DNA of 64,000 nt, from contig NC_133664.1 of assembly GCF_037893015.1 (NCBI RefSeq), forward strand, positions 131,220,600 through 131,284,599, read 5' to 3'. The position numbers and the translations under genes are program-made. Of this stretch, positions 1 to 10,689 are shown piece by piece. Every line of letters starts with the position of its first letter. Within the stretch, counting starts at the first letter, position 1. Source of the DNA: Macrotis lagotis. Its lineage: Eukaryota; Chordata; Mammalia; Peramelemorphia; Peramelidae. The notes beneath the pieces are model-generated. The model saw only the letters and a list, made by a program, of their open reading frames with translations. It was not told where the DNA came from and made no database searches.

Positions 1-316
1 AATGTTTTAAATTTTTGTGAATTTAAGCTTACAAATCTTTTGGGTTATAATCCAGAAATAAGTATCTGCCCTATAACTTATCTATATTGTACATTAAGTA
101 TCTCTCCACTCATTTGGGGAAACCCTAAATGTTAGTCAAACTTAGACTTTAAATAATTTTTCTCCTAGGCTCCAAGGCTGGATTAAAAAGAGCTAGAGAC
201 AAGATCCTAATCATTTTCCTTAGAAGCCATGCTTATCTACAAGTGAGTCTAGGACTGAGGGGTCCCTTAGTGGAAAAAGGTACATTGTAGCCTTTTTGGA
301 GTAATGCAATCTATCG
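1..316. other. AT-rich intergenic sequence, no feature recognised
   Basis: No open frame of note and no repeat family I can name. It is ordinary AT-rich flank upstream of a SINE. Confidence 0.5.
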
Positions 317-324
317 TTACATTA

Positions 325-477
325 GATTTTTTTTTTATTTGTTTGTTTTGTGCAAGGCAATGGGATTGGGACTTGCCCAAGGTCACAGAGCTAAGTGAGT
401 GTCTGAGGTCAAATTTGAACCTGGGTCCTCCTGACTCCCGGACCAGTGCTCTGATCCTCTGTGTCACCTAGCTGCCC
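325..477 (-). mobile_element. tRNA-head SINE, antisense
   Basis: Read on the minus strand it starts with the GGGCAGCTAGGTG head and ends in an A-rich tail, which is T-rich on the plus strand at 325-350. The antisense core reads GCAAGGCAATGGG, then a cacagagctaag segment, then CACCTAGCTGCCC. It is flanked by an exact 8-bp duplication TTACATTA (317-324 and 478-485), the mark of LINE-driven insertion. Confidence 0.85.
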
Positions 478-485
478 TTACATTA

Positions 486-1160
486 CGGTTGTAATAAAGT
501 TCATATTTATTCAAACTAGAAAAATTTATTCCTAATTTTTTTTAGAACTTCCTTCAGATAAAAGATAAATTTAGGAAAAAATTTTTATCATTTTAGGTAT
601 CTGGAGAAGATAAACCAACTAGTCATTTTTGGTGATTACTTGGCATAGAATATGATAAATTGCCAACATGAAGCCTGAGGAATAGTCTTTATTTAGCTTT
701 GTAGTGGCTTGACTCTATATATTTGGGTTTTCTTATACTTTATTGCATTATCTTTTTATATTTTTAGTTTGATGACATAGATTCAGGGCAATCTCAAAAC
801 AGAATACCCCTGCTGTTATTTCAGTTGAGTAAACTCTCCTCCAAAAGACCTTGTCAGTATTTCCATGGTCTTTTCCCTTCATCACCACCTGCAGGGTACT
901 TCCTCCCATGCCTGTCTTCTTTTCACTACAGTTTATGTGCAGTCAGAAGTTTTAAGAACTATGATACTTCACTATGAAGTAAATAAATAATGGTTAAGTT
1001 TTAGACACAAAATCTTTTTCTCAGCTGGATTATTCTATCTTTCTTTACTCATTTATCCTTCAATTCTCAGTTCAAACAAAATGTTTCAGTCAATTTGGTC
1101 TCTTAAAGATTCTAATATATTTTTATTCATTCTGTTAAATATTTCTGAATTACACACATA
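486..1160. other. Intergenic sequence, nothing recognised
   Basis: No gene, RNA or repeat family that I can support. Confidence 0.4.
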
Positions 1161-1162
1161 AT

Positions 1163-1396
1163 TGTTTTACATTCATTTAAAAAAATTTGAGCTCCAAATT
1201 TCATGTGAAGTCATGTAAAACATATTTCTATATTTACCATCTTACAAAAGAAAACACAAAAAGAAAAATAAGGTAAAAAAATATGCTTGAATAAGGATTC
1301 AGAATTTGATCAGTTCTCTCTCTGGAGGTAGACTGCATTTTTCATCCTGAGCTCTTTAAAACTGTCTTGGATCATTCTTGCATCTTGAATCATTGT
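1163..1396 (-). mobile_element. L1 3'-end fragment, antisense
   Basis: Resembles the antisense 3' untranslated region of marsupial L1: a run of short A/T words, then a segment around 1305-1390 that reads like the L1 3' end (cagttctctctctggaggta, cttggatcattcttgcat). 5'-truncated, with no ORF2 remaining. Confidence 0.55.
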
Positions 1397-1399
1397 GCA

Positions 1400-1832
1400 A
1401 CTATGATGGACTGGACATGTTGTTAGAATGCCAGACCTTTGCTTGTCAAAAAATATATTTTATGGAGAACTCACACAGGCCAAGTGCTCACAAGGGGGTC
1501 AGAAGAAGTGATACTGGAACACCTTGAAGTTCTCAATGAAGAACTTTAGAATTGATTGCACAGCATGGGAGACACTAGCACAGGACCAATCAGTGTGGCA
1601 TGCCCTCATCGGGTGCTGCACTATGAGGAAGGCAGAATTGAAGCAATTCAAAAGAAACATGACATACATAAGTTTAGAGTACCCACTCCAGGTGTTCACA
1701 TGGACTATTCATGCTCAACCTATAGTAGAGCATTCTGAACTCATATTGGTCTGATCAGCCACAGACATACTGTAATTTGTCTTAAACATAGTGATATCAT
1801 TTTGGTCTTTTTTTGATAATGAAGGATAAGAA
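1400..1832 (+). mobile_element. RTE-type LINE relic with C-terminal reverse transcriptase region
   Basis: Read from position 1407, one frame gives WTGHVVRMPD, later FYGEL, GGQKK, a stop, then AWETLAQDQSVWHALI. These are the characteristic C-terminal landmarks of RTE-clade reverse transcriptases (WxGHVxRMPD, GGxKxR, WExLAxDRxxW). The frame stays open over about 85 codons with a single TGA, probably from CGA by CpG decay. The 3' part ends near gataatgaaggataagaac, like the RTE tails used by composite SINEs at 5.5, 55 and 60 kb. It is a dead fragment. Confidence 0.75.
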
Positions 1833-1835
1833 CCA

Positions 1836-1918
1836 CATAGTAAGTGTATGGATCAGAATTTGAACTCAGAACTTTCTGATTCCAGCACTAATACTCTATC
1901 AACTGTATTACCTAATTG
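1836..1918 (-). mobile_element. MIR/SINE core fragment, antisense
   Basis: Contains antisense SINE wording (aatttgaactcagaactttctgattccagcac, then ctatcaactgtattacct). Too short and diverged to name the family. Confidence 0.5.
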
Positions 1919-2019
1919 TATACAATACATCTTGGAACCTTTCCCTTTAGGATTGAATATTTATCTTTTCTTCTATATTTTCTTTTTCACCTGCAAGTTC
2001 AAATAATAAAGTGGTTTTC

Positions 2020-2670
2020 CTGTTTGCCAATGTTAATCCTCTTGTTCCATCAGGCATCCTAACTTATTATTTTCAATCATTCTACTCCTTTCCCTCTGGC
2101 TACAAACCCATTCAAGAGTTCCCCATTTAAAAAAAAGCTTCTTTTTACCCTGTTACCCTTGAAATGATTATTTTTCCATGATCATTTGTGTGGAGATAAT
2201 CTCTCCATAAATTTCTCTATTTCAATCAATGATCTCTGTTTCTATTTTCTCACCACCTCTCAAATGTGCCTTCTCTTTGCCCATCTTTATTCAAACTGTT
2301 CTCCTCAAGGTCACAAATAATTTCTTAATCTCCAAATCCAATAGCCTTTGCTCAAGTACTCATGCTACTAGGCCTCTAGCATTTCTGACTTTTCTTTCCT
2401 TAATATCTCTTTTCATATAGTAAATGATTTTTAATTTGTTCAGTCATTCATTCTCTTGATTTATATGACATGGTTCAGTCTATAACTTTTCTTGTCTCTA
2501 TGACAGATGCTACTCTTGCCTTAATTCTTCTCTTCTTCTCATCATACAATAAGTATAAGCATTATCCAAAGATTTTATTCTAATTCCCCTAGATATCTCC
2601 CATTCATTCCTTTTTTCCCCCATTACTATTTCCAGCCCTCTAGTTCAAACCTTCATTCCCTTCTGCTAGA
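2020..2670 (+). mobile_element. Degenerate L2 LINE, sense
   Basis: The segment about 2,290-2,410 (actgttctcctcaaggtcac, then aatttcttaatctccaaatcc) follows the L2 reverse-transcriptase coding text, and the pyrimidine-rich flanks are typical of the L2 sense strand. No intact frame survives. Confidence 0.5.
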
Positions 2671-2679
2671 ATAAGGATG

Positions 2680-3720
2680 CTTGAATGGATTGCCTTGAAA
2701 GATGAGGTCTACATTGTTGGAGATGTTGAGAGTTGTGATTCTCCCCAAATTTGGAAGAAAGAAAGGTAGATCTGAGGTATAAAATTGAAGGGTAAATTTT
2801 GTTTGCTTGTTTGTTTTGTTACATCAAAAGTTTAAATCTTTAAAGAAGGACAAATAACAATTATTGAATTTTATTACCAGCTGTGTTATGTAGACTTCTT
2901 GGAATTAGATAATGCAAAGGATCCTTGAATCACTAAAGAGAAGAGCTATTCATGAATTGACCTCTGTCAAGCAAACTCAAGTTGATTTGCTGGGGACAAT
3001 AAATATTAAAACTTGAAGAAGAATGTAATGGTTCAGTTGAAAGTATTTTCAGAAATAGAACAATTGAATCAAAATCAAAACTGGGTATGTGAAAACAAGT
3101 CCTGCATGTTTGGGATGAATCAAAGACATAGTGGGTATAGCCTAAGGAATTTGTATAAAAGAATTATTAGGAGGGATTCCAAGGGTCTAGATTCAAAAGT
3201 GTGGAATATACATAGCATTTCTAGCATACCTTTTAGGAGCAAGGGAAAGACTGAGCCATGTCAGATTAGGAAGATATCAAGGGGAGGCCTTGGCTCCACA
3301 GGCATCTTGGAATAAAGGACTTAGTGTAAAGGGAAGTTCCAAGAAGATTTTGGCTCTTTCCCCAACTTTCCCTTTCTTGTCTATCTACAGATAGAATAAT
3401 ATAATATGATGTTTCATTAATCAAACATTTCTTGCCTCAACCCCAAGAGGCCAGAAGTTAACTAGAAAGAGATATAAACGTAAGTGTTGGGCAGCAAGTC
3501 TACCCTCTGCTTAAATGTTAGGAGTTTTCCTCACTGGGGGCTTGGAGCAATTGTGACTGAACTCTTATGACTGGTTGCCTATAATGAGTTCTCTAAAGCT
3601 AAGTGGATCTTAAAAGCCAATCTATTTCCCCTAGGCTTAAAATGAGCTAATTATGGGAAGAAGATAGCCCTCTATAATAACTTCTAGCCTCTCCTCGCTT
3701 CAATCCATCTTTCACAGTAC
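2680..3720. other. Unclassified 1-kb intergenic block
   Basis: A 100-codon open frame starts at 3,013 but resembles no family I know and shows no coding signature beyond its length. The block may hold an old LTR relic (tataaa-like and purine-rich segments near 2,790 and 3,470), but I cannot prove it. Confidence 0.3.
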
Positions 3721-3774
3721 TGACTAATAATGTACAAGTTTCATTATGTTCTTCCTGTGTCTTTTCAGTGCCCA

Positions 3775-4325
3775 ACAGATAAAACTCCTCATCTAGGTAT
3801 ACCACACCTCCCACAATTTGGTTTCAAGTTCCTTTCCAGGTTTATTTTATACTACTTTCCTTTGTGCACTGTTTGGACCCTATGGATTTATGCATGCTAT
3901 TTATTGGTCTCCAAGTTTTGAATAGCCTCTCCCAATATCTCTATCCACTGAAATCATTTTCTTCCTTTAGGGAAGGGGTGGGGAACCTTTTTTTTCTACC
4001 AAGGGCAATTTGGATACTTATAACATCATTCACTTGTTATATTTGGGCAAACATTTAAATAATCCACCCCTTAAAAGTCCCTGGATTTATTGAATTAAAA
4101 GTCCCTACCTCCAGGTGACATGACAGCACAAGACCAAATGGCCTATAGGCTGGATGATCCCATCCCTGCTTTAAGGACTAGCTCGGATGTTACCTTTACT
4201 GCCTTCTCACTGACCACTAAACAAAATACAAACTCTTTAGAGGAGTGAAGTCCTACTCTATCTGGTTCCATTGTTCTTTTCCAGTCTTATTTTACACTAC
4301 ATCCCTTGGCATATTCTTTGCTATA
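3775..4325 (+). mobile_element. L2 LINE fragments, sense, split by a DNA transposon
   Basis: Two pieces of L2 3' coding text lie at 3,775-3,965 (gataaaactcctc, caatttggtttcaag, tttccaggtttattttat) and 4,200-4,325 (aaaatacaaactctttag, ttccagtcttattttacact). A hAT-like element sits between them. Both pieces cover nearly the same L2 interval, so they may be two copies rather than one split copy. Confidence 0.6.
3974..4169. mobile_element. Short hAT-like DNA transposon
   Basis: Left end AGGGGTGGGGAACC and right end near GGATGATCCCATCCCTGC are degenerate terminal inverted repeats. They are flanked by 8-bp near-duplicates TTTAGGGA (3,966-3,973) and TTTAAGGA (4,170-4,177), as expected of hAT insertion. 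A relative lies at 13,449-13,645 with the same inner text (ccatttggatatttat, atctattgaa). It has no coding capacity, so it is non-autonomous. Confidence 0.65.
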
Positions 4326-5456
4326 GAACCACAGATGCACAGAATTTTAGAGTCAGAGGACAAATTCCTATTATTATACAACTTGAGAAGAGGTCATCCA
4401 AACTCTGCTTGAGGCATCCTACTACCTTCAACATAGATAATTTTGTTTATGGATATTTGGTAAGGGTTTTTTTTTTTCTCTCCACTGAAGCAAAGTCTAG
4501 TGAATAGAGAGAAGACTTCAGAGTCAGAAAAACTCTGGTTTCCTGTTCTACTTTGTCATGTCCTATCTCTGTAGAGATGATAAATTGAAGAAATGGTGCT
4601 GGCCTATCTTGACAGAAGTTTCTTGCTGAGAGATTTCTATAATAATGAAATCATAAAATCAAATACTCTAGCTATCCTCTCTTCCTGATATCAAACCTAA
4701 ATGTGCCTCTGCACTTTCCACATTCTCTCTCATTCTGCTTTCTGAAGACAAATAGAGTAAATCTAATAACTTTTCCACATGATAGATATAATGTGAACTG
4801 TGAGCCTTCTCTTCTCCATCTTAAGCTCTTCTCCTGTTACCTTCAATGGATCTCTACATGGAAAGGACTCAAGGCCTTTCACCATCCTCATTATCTATCT
4901 TGATATATCTTCTTCAGCTTACCAATGTCTCCTAAACTATGATGCCCAGAATTAAACACATTATTCCAATGGAATCACACCAGAATGTTGTACAGTGGCC
5001 ATTATCAAATCCAAACAAACTGGAAAATTTCCTAGACAGTCTCTTTTTTTTTTAATAACAATTTAAGATCTCATCAATAGTTAAGATCATTTGGGGTCCC
5101 TTATGGAAATGTTGATTTTTTATTGATTACATTGCACTCAAATCCTGAGATCTTTTTCAATTGAAATGCTATTTAGACAGAACTCCAACATTTTATATTT
5201 GTAAACCCTTTAAAGTACATTAATCTTGGTTCAGTGTCATCTTTGAAACTAATTCGACCTTGTAGACTATCATCTTTTTTTTGATTTTTTTTACCTGTTG
5301 TTGCATGCACTAATGCTCTGTTTTATATCATATGCAGATTTAAAAAGTATTTCCTATATGTCTTCATCAAAATTATTAGTAATGTTGAACAGCACAAGAT
5401 CAAAAACAGGTCTTTGAGGCATTCTACTAGAGACATCCCTCCAAGCTGACTAATGA

Positions 5457-5750
5457 CTGTTGTTGTTGTTTGTCCTTAATTCTGGAAGAAGATCATGAAA
5501 TCAGGGAGGAGATACTATGACATGAACATGAACTGGATTTGAGTGAGGTGTCATTATACAAAGTCACCAGACTTGCTTTCTTCTCCAGAGCCATCTGGGT
5601 CCAATGACCAGATGGATCAGGAGGATTAGAGATGGTTCTAGACGTGAGGCAATCAGGGTCAAGTGGCTTTCCCAACCAATGTCACAAAACTAATGAGTAT
5701 CAAGTATCTGAGGTCAAATTTGAACTCAGGTCCTCCTGATTCCAGGGATG
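5457..5750 (-). mobile_element. Composite tRNA/RTE-tail SINE, antisense, 5'-truncated
   Basis: Antisense copy of the ~280-bp SINE also seen at 54,900 and 60,090. It has an RTE-like tail, a middle with ccagagccatctgggtcca, and a SINE core ending in ctcctgattccaggg, so the A-box head is missing. It is flanked by exact 9-bp duplications GACTAATGA (5,448-5,456 and 5,751-5,759). Confidence 0.75.
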
Positions 5751-6338
5751 GACTAATGATTATTCTTTGGTTATTCCACCAACTAATTTAGAATCTATTT
5801 AATTATACCATTACCTGGCTCATATTATATCTCCAAACAGAGTGAGAGATGTCAAATGCTTTGGTAAAATCTAGGTGAACTATGTTGTAATTAAAAAGTT
5901 ACCCTGGTTTTTTAACATCATTGCTGCCCCTTTTAATTATTAGCAACTCTTTCCTTTAATGTTATATCCCAGAATTTTGCAAAGAATTAATGTCAACTTA
6001 CCAGGTCTATCATTTTGATTCAAATATCTTTCTTGTTGTTGCTATTGTGAAAATCATTAAGACATTTGTCCTTGACATGTGGTACCTCTCCCACTCTCCA
6101 TGATTTTTTTCAAGTTCCCTTCCATTAGTTCAGCAGTCATCTCTATCATTTCTTTCAGGATCTTGAGATATTGTTGATCTGGACCTGGTTAATCATTAAG
6201 AATAGTGAGATGAAATATTATTTCCTCCTTTCATTCATCTTGGATCACAATTGCTCATTAACTATCTTTGACCTTTTTCAGTTCATGAAAAAAAGGAAAA
6301 AAGAAAAAAAAAGAATTGTGTCATCCTTTGCCTTATTC

Positions 6339-6541
6339 CATTATAGCCTAACTCTGAAACTGAAGGAATTCCTAATTAATTAATCAGTCAATAAACATTT
6401 ATTAAGCACCTAGTACTATGTAGCAGACATAATGGAGAAACAAAAATAGACCAAAGATAGGCCCTACCCTCAATGAGCTTACAGTCTAATGGGTTAGGCA
6501 GTATGAAAATGAATATATCCAAAGCAAGAAATACACAAAGT
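6339..6541 (-). repeat. Copied L2 3'-end block (copy 1 of pair)
   Basis: 203 bp nearly identical to 8,268-8,469. I count three differences: one C indel, gag/gaa, and aagaa/aagca. The block holds an antisense L2 3' end (cagtcaataaacatttatt...) plus about 33 bp of non-L2 flank that is also shared. Here it interrupts CR1/L3 text, whereas at 8,268 it continues into L2. This copy is therefore probably the derived one. Confidence 0.85.
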
Positions 6542-7440
6542 CTTATCTCTTCAATTGTTCTCTGTTTTCATCAATACTGTTAAAAGCAACGAACATTTAT
6601 AATGTCCTTTATATTTTTTGGTAGCCATAGAACATAATTAGCTTTACTGCTCCTGACATCCTGTGACAGGGTTATGTCATAGTTATATATTCTTTTACTT
6701 ATTATTTGCCCTCTCTTTTAACTCTTGTGAATGTCATTTAAAAATTTAAGCTGATCAAGGCATTTCTCATATATTCAAATCAATTTATTTGGACAACTTC
6801 ATATTTCCTTCTACAATGAAATTATTTCTGCATTTCAAGGATTTAATCATCCCTTACCTAATATGGTGACTTCCCAAAATATAGTATCTTACCAATCCTT
6901 TCTTTGAACTCTTTGAAATCTATTTTTCCTAAAATCTAGATTGCATGGCAAGCTATACTTGGTTTTACTCTCCTCTTTCATAAACTCAAAAACAGAATGT
7001 CCAGTTTCTGTCAAGCTTCTCATTGTTATTACATCAGCAGCTACTTCCTTTTCCTTGATCAAAATTAGGTGCAGACTAGATATTCCTTTTGATTTTTCCT
7101 CCATGTTCTGAAGGATGAAATTATCATTAAGGCAAGCCAAGAATTTTAGTAGTTGTTTTGCTTTTGGCGCACAAAGAAAGAAAACTCCAGAATGATTCTG
7201 CCTGGTTGCTGCCCTATACCAACATCTGGTAATCATCTCATCCTATCCACCATGGAATATTCCAAATGGGTCTTGGTTGCTATGATTTCTTCTAGACAAT
7301 ATATGACACTCCCAATTAACCTGTCACATTCCAGACTCCTTTGGTATTGGGTATCTCTTCTGGGTTATCTGTTTCCATCCAGTTCCCCATTCCTAATTTA
7401 ATTTTCTATTTCATGAAAAATAATTTAATAGAGGCCTATT

Positions 7441-8267
7441 TAAATCATATAATTTTATTGGTTACCAATTATTATAGGAGTTTCACTATAGTTCCAAGTC
7501 ACTGAAAACTTTGAGATCCTTCAGTTTAATTGATACCTAGAGTATATTTAAAAAAACCCCACAGCATTACAATGAACAACGTGGATCTAACAACTCTTTA
7601 TTTCCTCCAAAGTTAATTTTTAACTTTACCTTTCACCTTATATTTCAATGATTCATTGTAGAGAAGCAGGCTTGGTTTCAAATGGCCAATTTTTGAAAAC
7701 CATAGCTTGTAGAATAACAGATAATACGCAGTCCATTGCTTTGTTTCATTTTTTTAAAAAAAATTCATATTTTCCTTTTTGGGGGGTAGACAAAATACGC
7801 ATTTGATAATCCTTGGTATATTGGTTGATATGGATAAAATTTGAGAGCTCTATAAATGTATATTTGGGCATTTTGAACTACTGTTCCTAAATCAAATTTA
7901 GCTGTGATGTTCTATCTAATAAGATATCAACTTTAAATCTATATGCACACAATTAAATTTTCCTTTAAATTATTAATCTTTTCTTTCACTCCACAAAAAT
8001 TCAATGACTTGGTAGTTGTAATTACATTGGTCATTTCCCAATATTTTTGAGTCGAAACTTTGGATAAATAGGACTTTGTTTTAAATCCAATATGCTTGCC
8101 CATTGCTACCCTAATGACTTTTCTTATTTTCTCTCCCTTCCCCTCTCTCTCCTTTCCTATGTTTGCTTTCCCTTCAACACCAGATTGAAAGGGCAAGAGC
8201 TACTTACTGGGCATTCTGCTGCTGATCAAAATGTAAACCTTGATATTAATGCATAGACACCTGATTG
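7441..8267. other. Unclassified intergenic sequence
   Basis: No repeat family or coding signal recognised. It has mononucleotide runs near 7,750-7,785 and a pyrimidine tract at 8,125-8,160. Confidence 0.4.
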
Positions 8268-8469
8268 CATTATAGCCTAACTCTGAAACTGAAGGAATTC
8301 TAATTAATTAATCAGTCAATAAACATTTATTAAGCACCTAGTACTATGTAGCAGACATAATGGAGAAACAAAAATAGACCAAAGATAGGCCCTACCCTCA
8401 ATGAACTTACAGTCTAATGGGTTAGGCAGTATGAAAATGAATATATCCAAAGCAAGCAATACACAAAGT
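8268..8469 (-). repeat. L2 3'-end block (copy 2, probable donor)
   Basis: Partner of 6,339-6,541 in direct orientation, offset about 1,929 bp. It is contiguous with L2 sequence downstream, which suggests this is the ancestral location. Confidence 0.8.
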
Positions 8470-8559
8470 AAATTTGAAATAATTAAAAGAGGGACTATAT
8501 TAGAATTAAGAGGAGTTAGAGAAGGCTTTCTATAGGTGGGATTTTAGTTATGACTTAGA

Positions 8560-9077
8560 GTAGGGCTGTCCAAAATATGGCCTGCATGTGAACTGCAGTG
8601 CGGTTTTATGCAACCTGCTTATGGGTTTTAATTTTCACAAGTGAAAAAATAAAATAATAATTTGCACAGGATGTGTATGAGATTTTAAATTCCATCACTA
8701 ATAAATAATCTCATTGATGTTGATTTTCTTTAGTGTTTTTAAGCAATATTATGGATGGAACATATCGCATGGAATTTTCAATCAATCTGTGGGATGCATT
8801 CTGACTGTTAGTAGCAGACTAGTCAGTATGTACCTGTCTTTACGTTGTGTTGTTGCTTTGTTGCTTTTTTGTTTGCTTTTGTGCCTTTGCCTGTTGTATT
8901 GATGACACATGTTCCCCCACTTTCTAAGAAATTAAAAGTACTGTGATTTTTCTTAGCACTTGTTAAACCTGAGGTAAAGCTATAAATTAACTATTAAATT
9001 AGTATACTGTATGTTTTTTTCCGGGTGCAGCCCTCGAATTATTTTATTTTAATGTGACCCTAAGATTAGATAGTCCT
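8560..9077. mobile_element. hAT-like DNA transposon
   Basis: Begins GTAGGGCTGTCC and ends GATAGTCCT, imperfect terminal inverted repeats. It is flanked by 8-bp near-duplicates GACTTAGA (8,552-8,559) and GACTTAAA (9,078-9,085). Removing it restores continuous L2 text (gacttaaaggaagccaggg). The 62-codon open frame inside it is not a recognised transposase. Confidence 0.65.
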
Positions 9078-9118
9078 GACTTAAAGGAAGCCAGGGAGGT
9101 CAGCACTCCCAGTGCATG

Positions 9119-9144
9119 TCTGTGTGTGTGTGTGTGTGTGTGTG
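9119..9144. repeat. (TG)n microsatellite
   Basis: About 13 TG units inside the antisense L2. Confidence 0.9.
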
Positions 9145-9248
9145 GAGGGGGAATGTGTTCAGGGTTTGGGGTGGGGGTGCAACCAGAGAAAATGTCCAGC
9201 ACTGAAAAATTTCAGGAATGGGCTAGGTTATAAAGGGCTTTGAATTTC

Positions 9249-9412
9249 TTTCTTTCTTTTTTTTTTTTTTTTTTTTGCAAGGCAATGGGGTTAAGTGGCT
9301 TGCCCAAGGCCACACAGCTAGGTAATTATTAAGTGTTTGAGGCAGATTTGAACTCAGGTACTCCTGACTCCAGGGTGGATGCTTTATACACTGTGCCAAC
9401 CTAGCCACCCCT
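9249..9412 (-). mobile_element. tRNA-head SINE, antisense
   Basis: T-run of about 20, then gcaaggcaatggggttaagtg through to tagccacccc. TSDs are GGGCTTTGAATTTC (9,235-9,248) and GAGCTTTGAATTTC (9,413-9,426). Its 5' end is caught in the tandem duplication at 9,378-9,515. Confidence 0.9.
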
Positions 9413-9515
9413 GAGCTTTGAATTTCAATCAGAGAATTTTGTATTTGATGCTTTATACACTGTGCCAACCTAGCCACCCCTGGGCTTTGAATTTCAATCA
9501 GAGAATTTTGTATTT
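9378..9515. repeat. 69-bp tandem duplication across a SINE/L2 junction
   Basis: Unit 1 is 9,378-9,446 and unit 2 is 9,447-9,515. They appear to differ at one base (ctgagc/ctgggc). Each unit contains the SINE head, one TSD copy and L2 flank, so it formed after the SINE inserted. Confidence 0.9.
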
Positions 9516-9535
9516 GATCCAAAAAGTAATAGTGA

Positions 9536-9959
9536 TGTAGAGAACTGTGAATGTAGCAAAGACAAAATCTGTTAAATGGGTGGAGGTTCCCACTCTTGAG
9601 ATTCTGCTTCCCTTGACCCTGTTGTTTGTATCTTTTCCCCCATTTTCCCCTTCACCTAATCTTTGCCATAGACACTGACAGGCAGGAAATGACATGTTGC
9701 AAGGACAGGAAAGGGGCAGTGCATAGTTTGCCATTAGTTACCTGGCTCCAAGGTGAAAGATCACTCCCCAAGTACCACCCTCTGTCCAGCCTACAATGGA
9801 GGGGTATTTAACAGGCAGTGCTGCAAATTAGCAATGCGGCTTCTCCTTAAAACTCTTCCTAACTACCCTATTACTTTCTTTGTGTTGCAACTTCTTTTTA
9901 ATAAATCTTTATTTTTCTTTTATACCTGCATTCCTGGGTCAAATGTGTGATTCTTCACA
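9536..9959 (+). mobile_element. Probable solo LTR of an endogenous retrovirus
   Basis: An insertion of about 424 bp in L2, beginning TGTAGAG and ending TTCACA. It has LTR layout: a U3-like part, TATA-like GGTATTTAAC at 9,803-9,812, then AATAAA at 9,900-9,905 followed by a short U5-like end. No internal viral genes are present. I could not identify a flanking target duplication, so the ends are approximate. Confidence 0.5.
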
Positions 9960-10208
9960 TCGAACAATCAGCAGCATCAGGAAGCCACTGGAGTTTATTA
10001 AGTATGTGTGGGGTATATGTGTGTATATTTATGTCATGATCAGTTCATTTTAGGAAAATAACTTAGTAGTTGAATGGATTGGAGTGGAGATAAAGTTGAG
10101 GCAGACCTACCAGAAACCTATAGTAATAATCAAGGTTTGGGATTATGAGGGCCTGTACCAGAGTGGTTTCACCATCAAAGGGAGGGGGGATAGTTTATGA
10201 GATGATGG

Positions 10209-10460
10209 GATGTGTATTAGATCTAAAATTCCATCACTAATTAATAATCTCATTGATGCTGATTTTTCTTTAGTGTTTTTAAGCAGTATTATGGGTGGAA
10301 CATATCACATGGAATTTTCATTCAATCTGTGGGATGCATTCTGTTAGCAGCAGACTAGTTAGTAAATGTCTGTCTTTATATTGTGGTGTAGCTTTGTTGG
10401 TTTTTTGTTTGCTTTTGCACCTTTGTCTGTTGTATTGATAACACACATTCCCCCACTGTA
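10209..10460. mobile_element. Second copy of the 8.6-kb hAT-like element, partial
   Basis: Matches about 8,668-8,920 closely (ccatcactaa, taataatctcattgatg, ggaacatatc, ttcccccac) with small indels. It lacks the terminal GTAGGGCTGTCC end, so it is either a truncated insertion or a local copy. Confidence 0.7.
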
Positions 10461-10689
10461 ATAAAAATAATAATTAATAATTTAATGAACTTTAAATAAT
10501 TGCAAAAAATCACTAAGCCTTGGAAATAATTTAATAACTTGGATATGGGGTATGGGGTGGGTAGGGGTGGGAGTGGGGAAGAGGGTGAGAGACAGTGGGA
10601 AATTCAGGATGATTCCTAGGTTTCAAGCATGAGGGATTGTGAAGAAATCGTTGCCCTCTATAATAATAGGGGCTATTTTATTTATTTAT

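Larger units (their letters stand above)
4326..7440 (-). mobile_element. Long CR1/L3-family LINE relic, antisense, with two insertions
   Basis: In antisense this follows CR1/L3 elements from the 3' untranslated part (about 4,380-4,760: gaggtcatccaaactctgcttga; ctaaatgtgcctctgcact) through the reverse-transcriptase region (about 5,370-5,450 and 5,760-5,900, with tgttgaacagcacaagatc, tctactagagacatccctcc, gatgtcaaatgctttggtaa) towards the 5' part near 6,150-6,290. From 6,541 to 7,440 the assignment is weaker. A SINE at 5,457-5,750 and a copied L2 block at 6,339-6,541 interrupt it. A sense copy of the same family's 3' end lies at 28,935-29,345. No frame survives. Confidence 0.6.

Noticed and set aside
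3013-3315. 100-codon plus-strand frame
   Set aside because: No family resemblance, ordinary AT-rich codon make-up, and isolated. Not supported as a gene.
6889-7236. 115-codon minus-strand frame
   Set aside because: Lies at the weak end of a CR1/L3 relic. No recognisable motif, no start or splice support.
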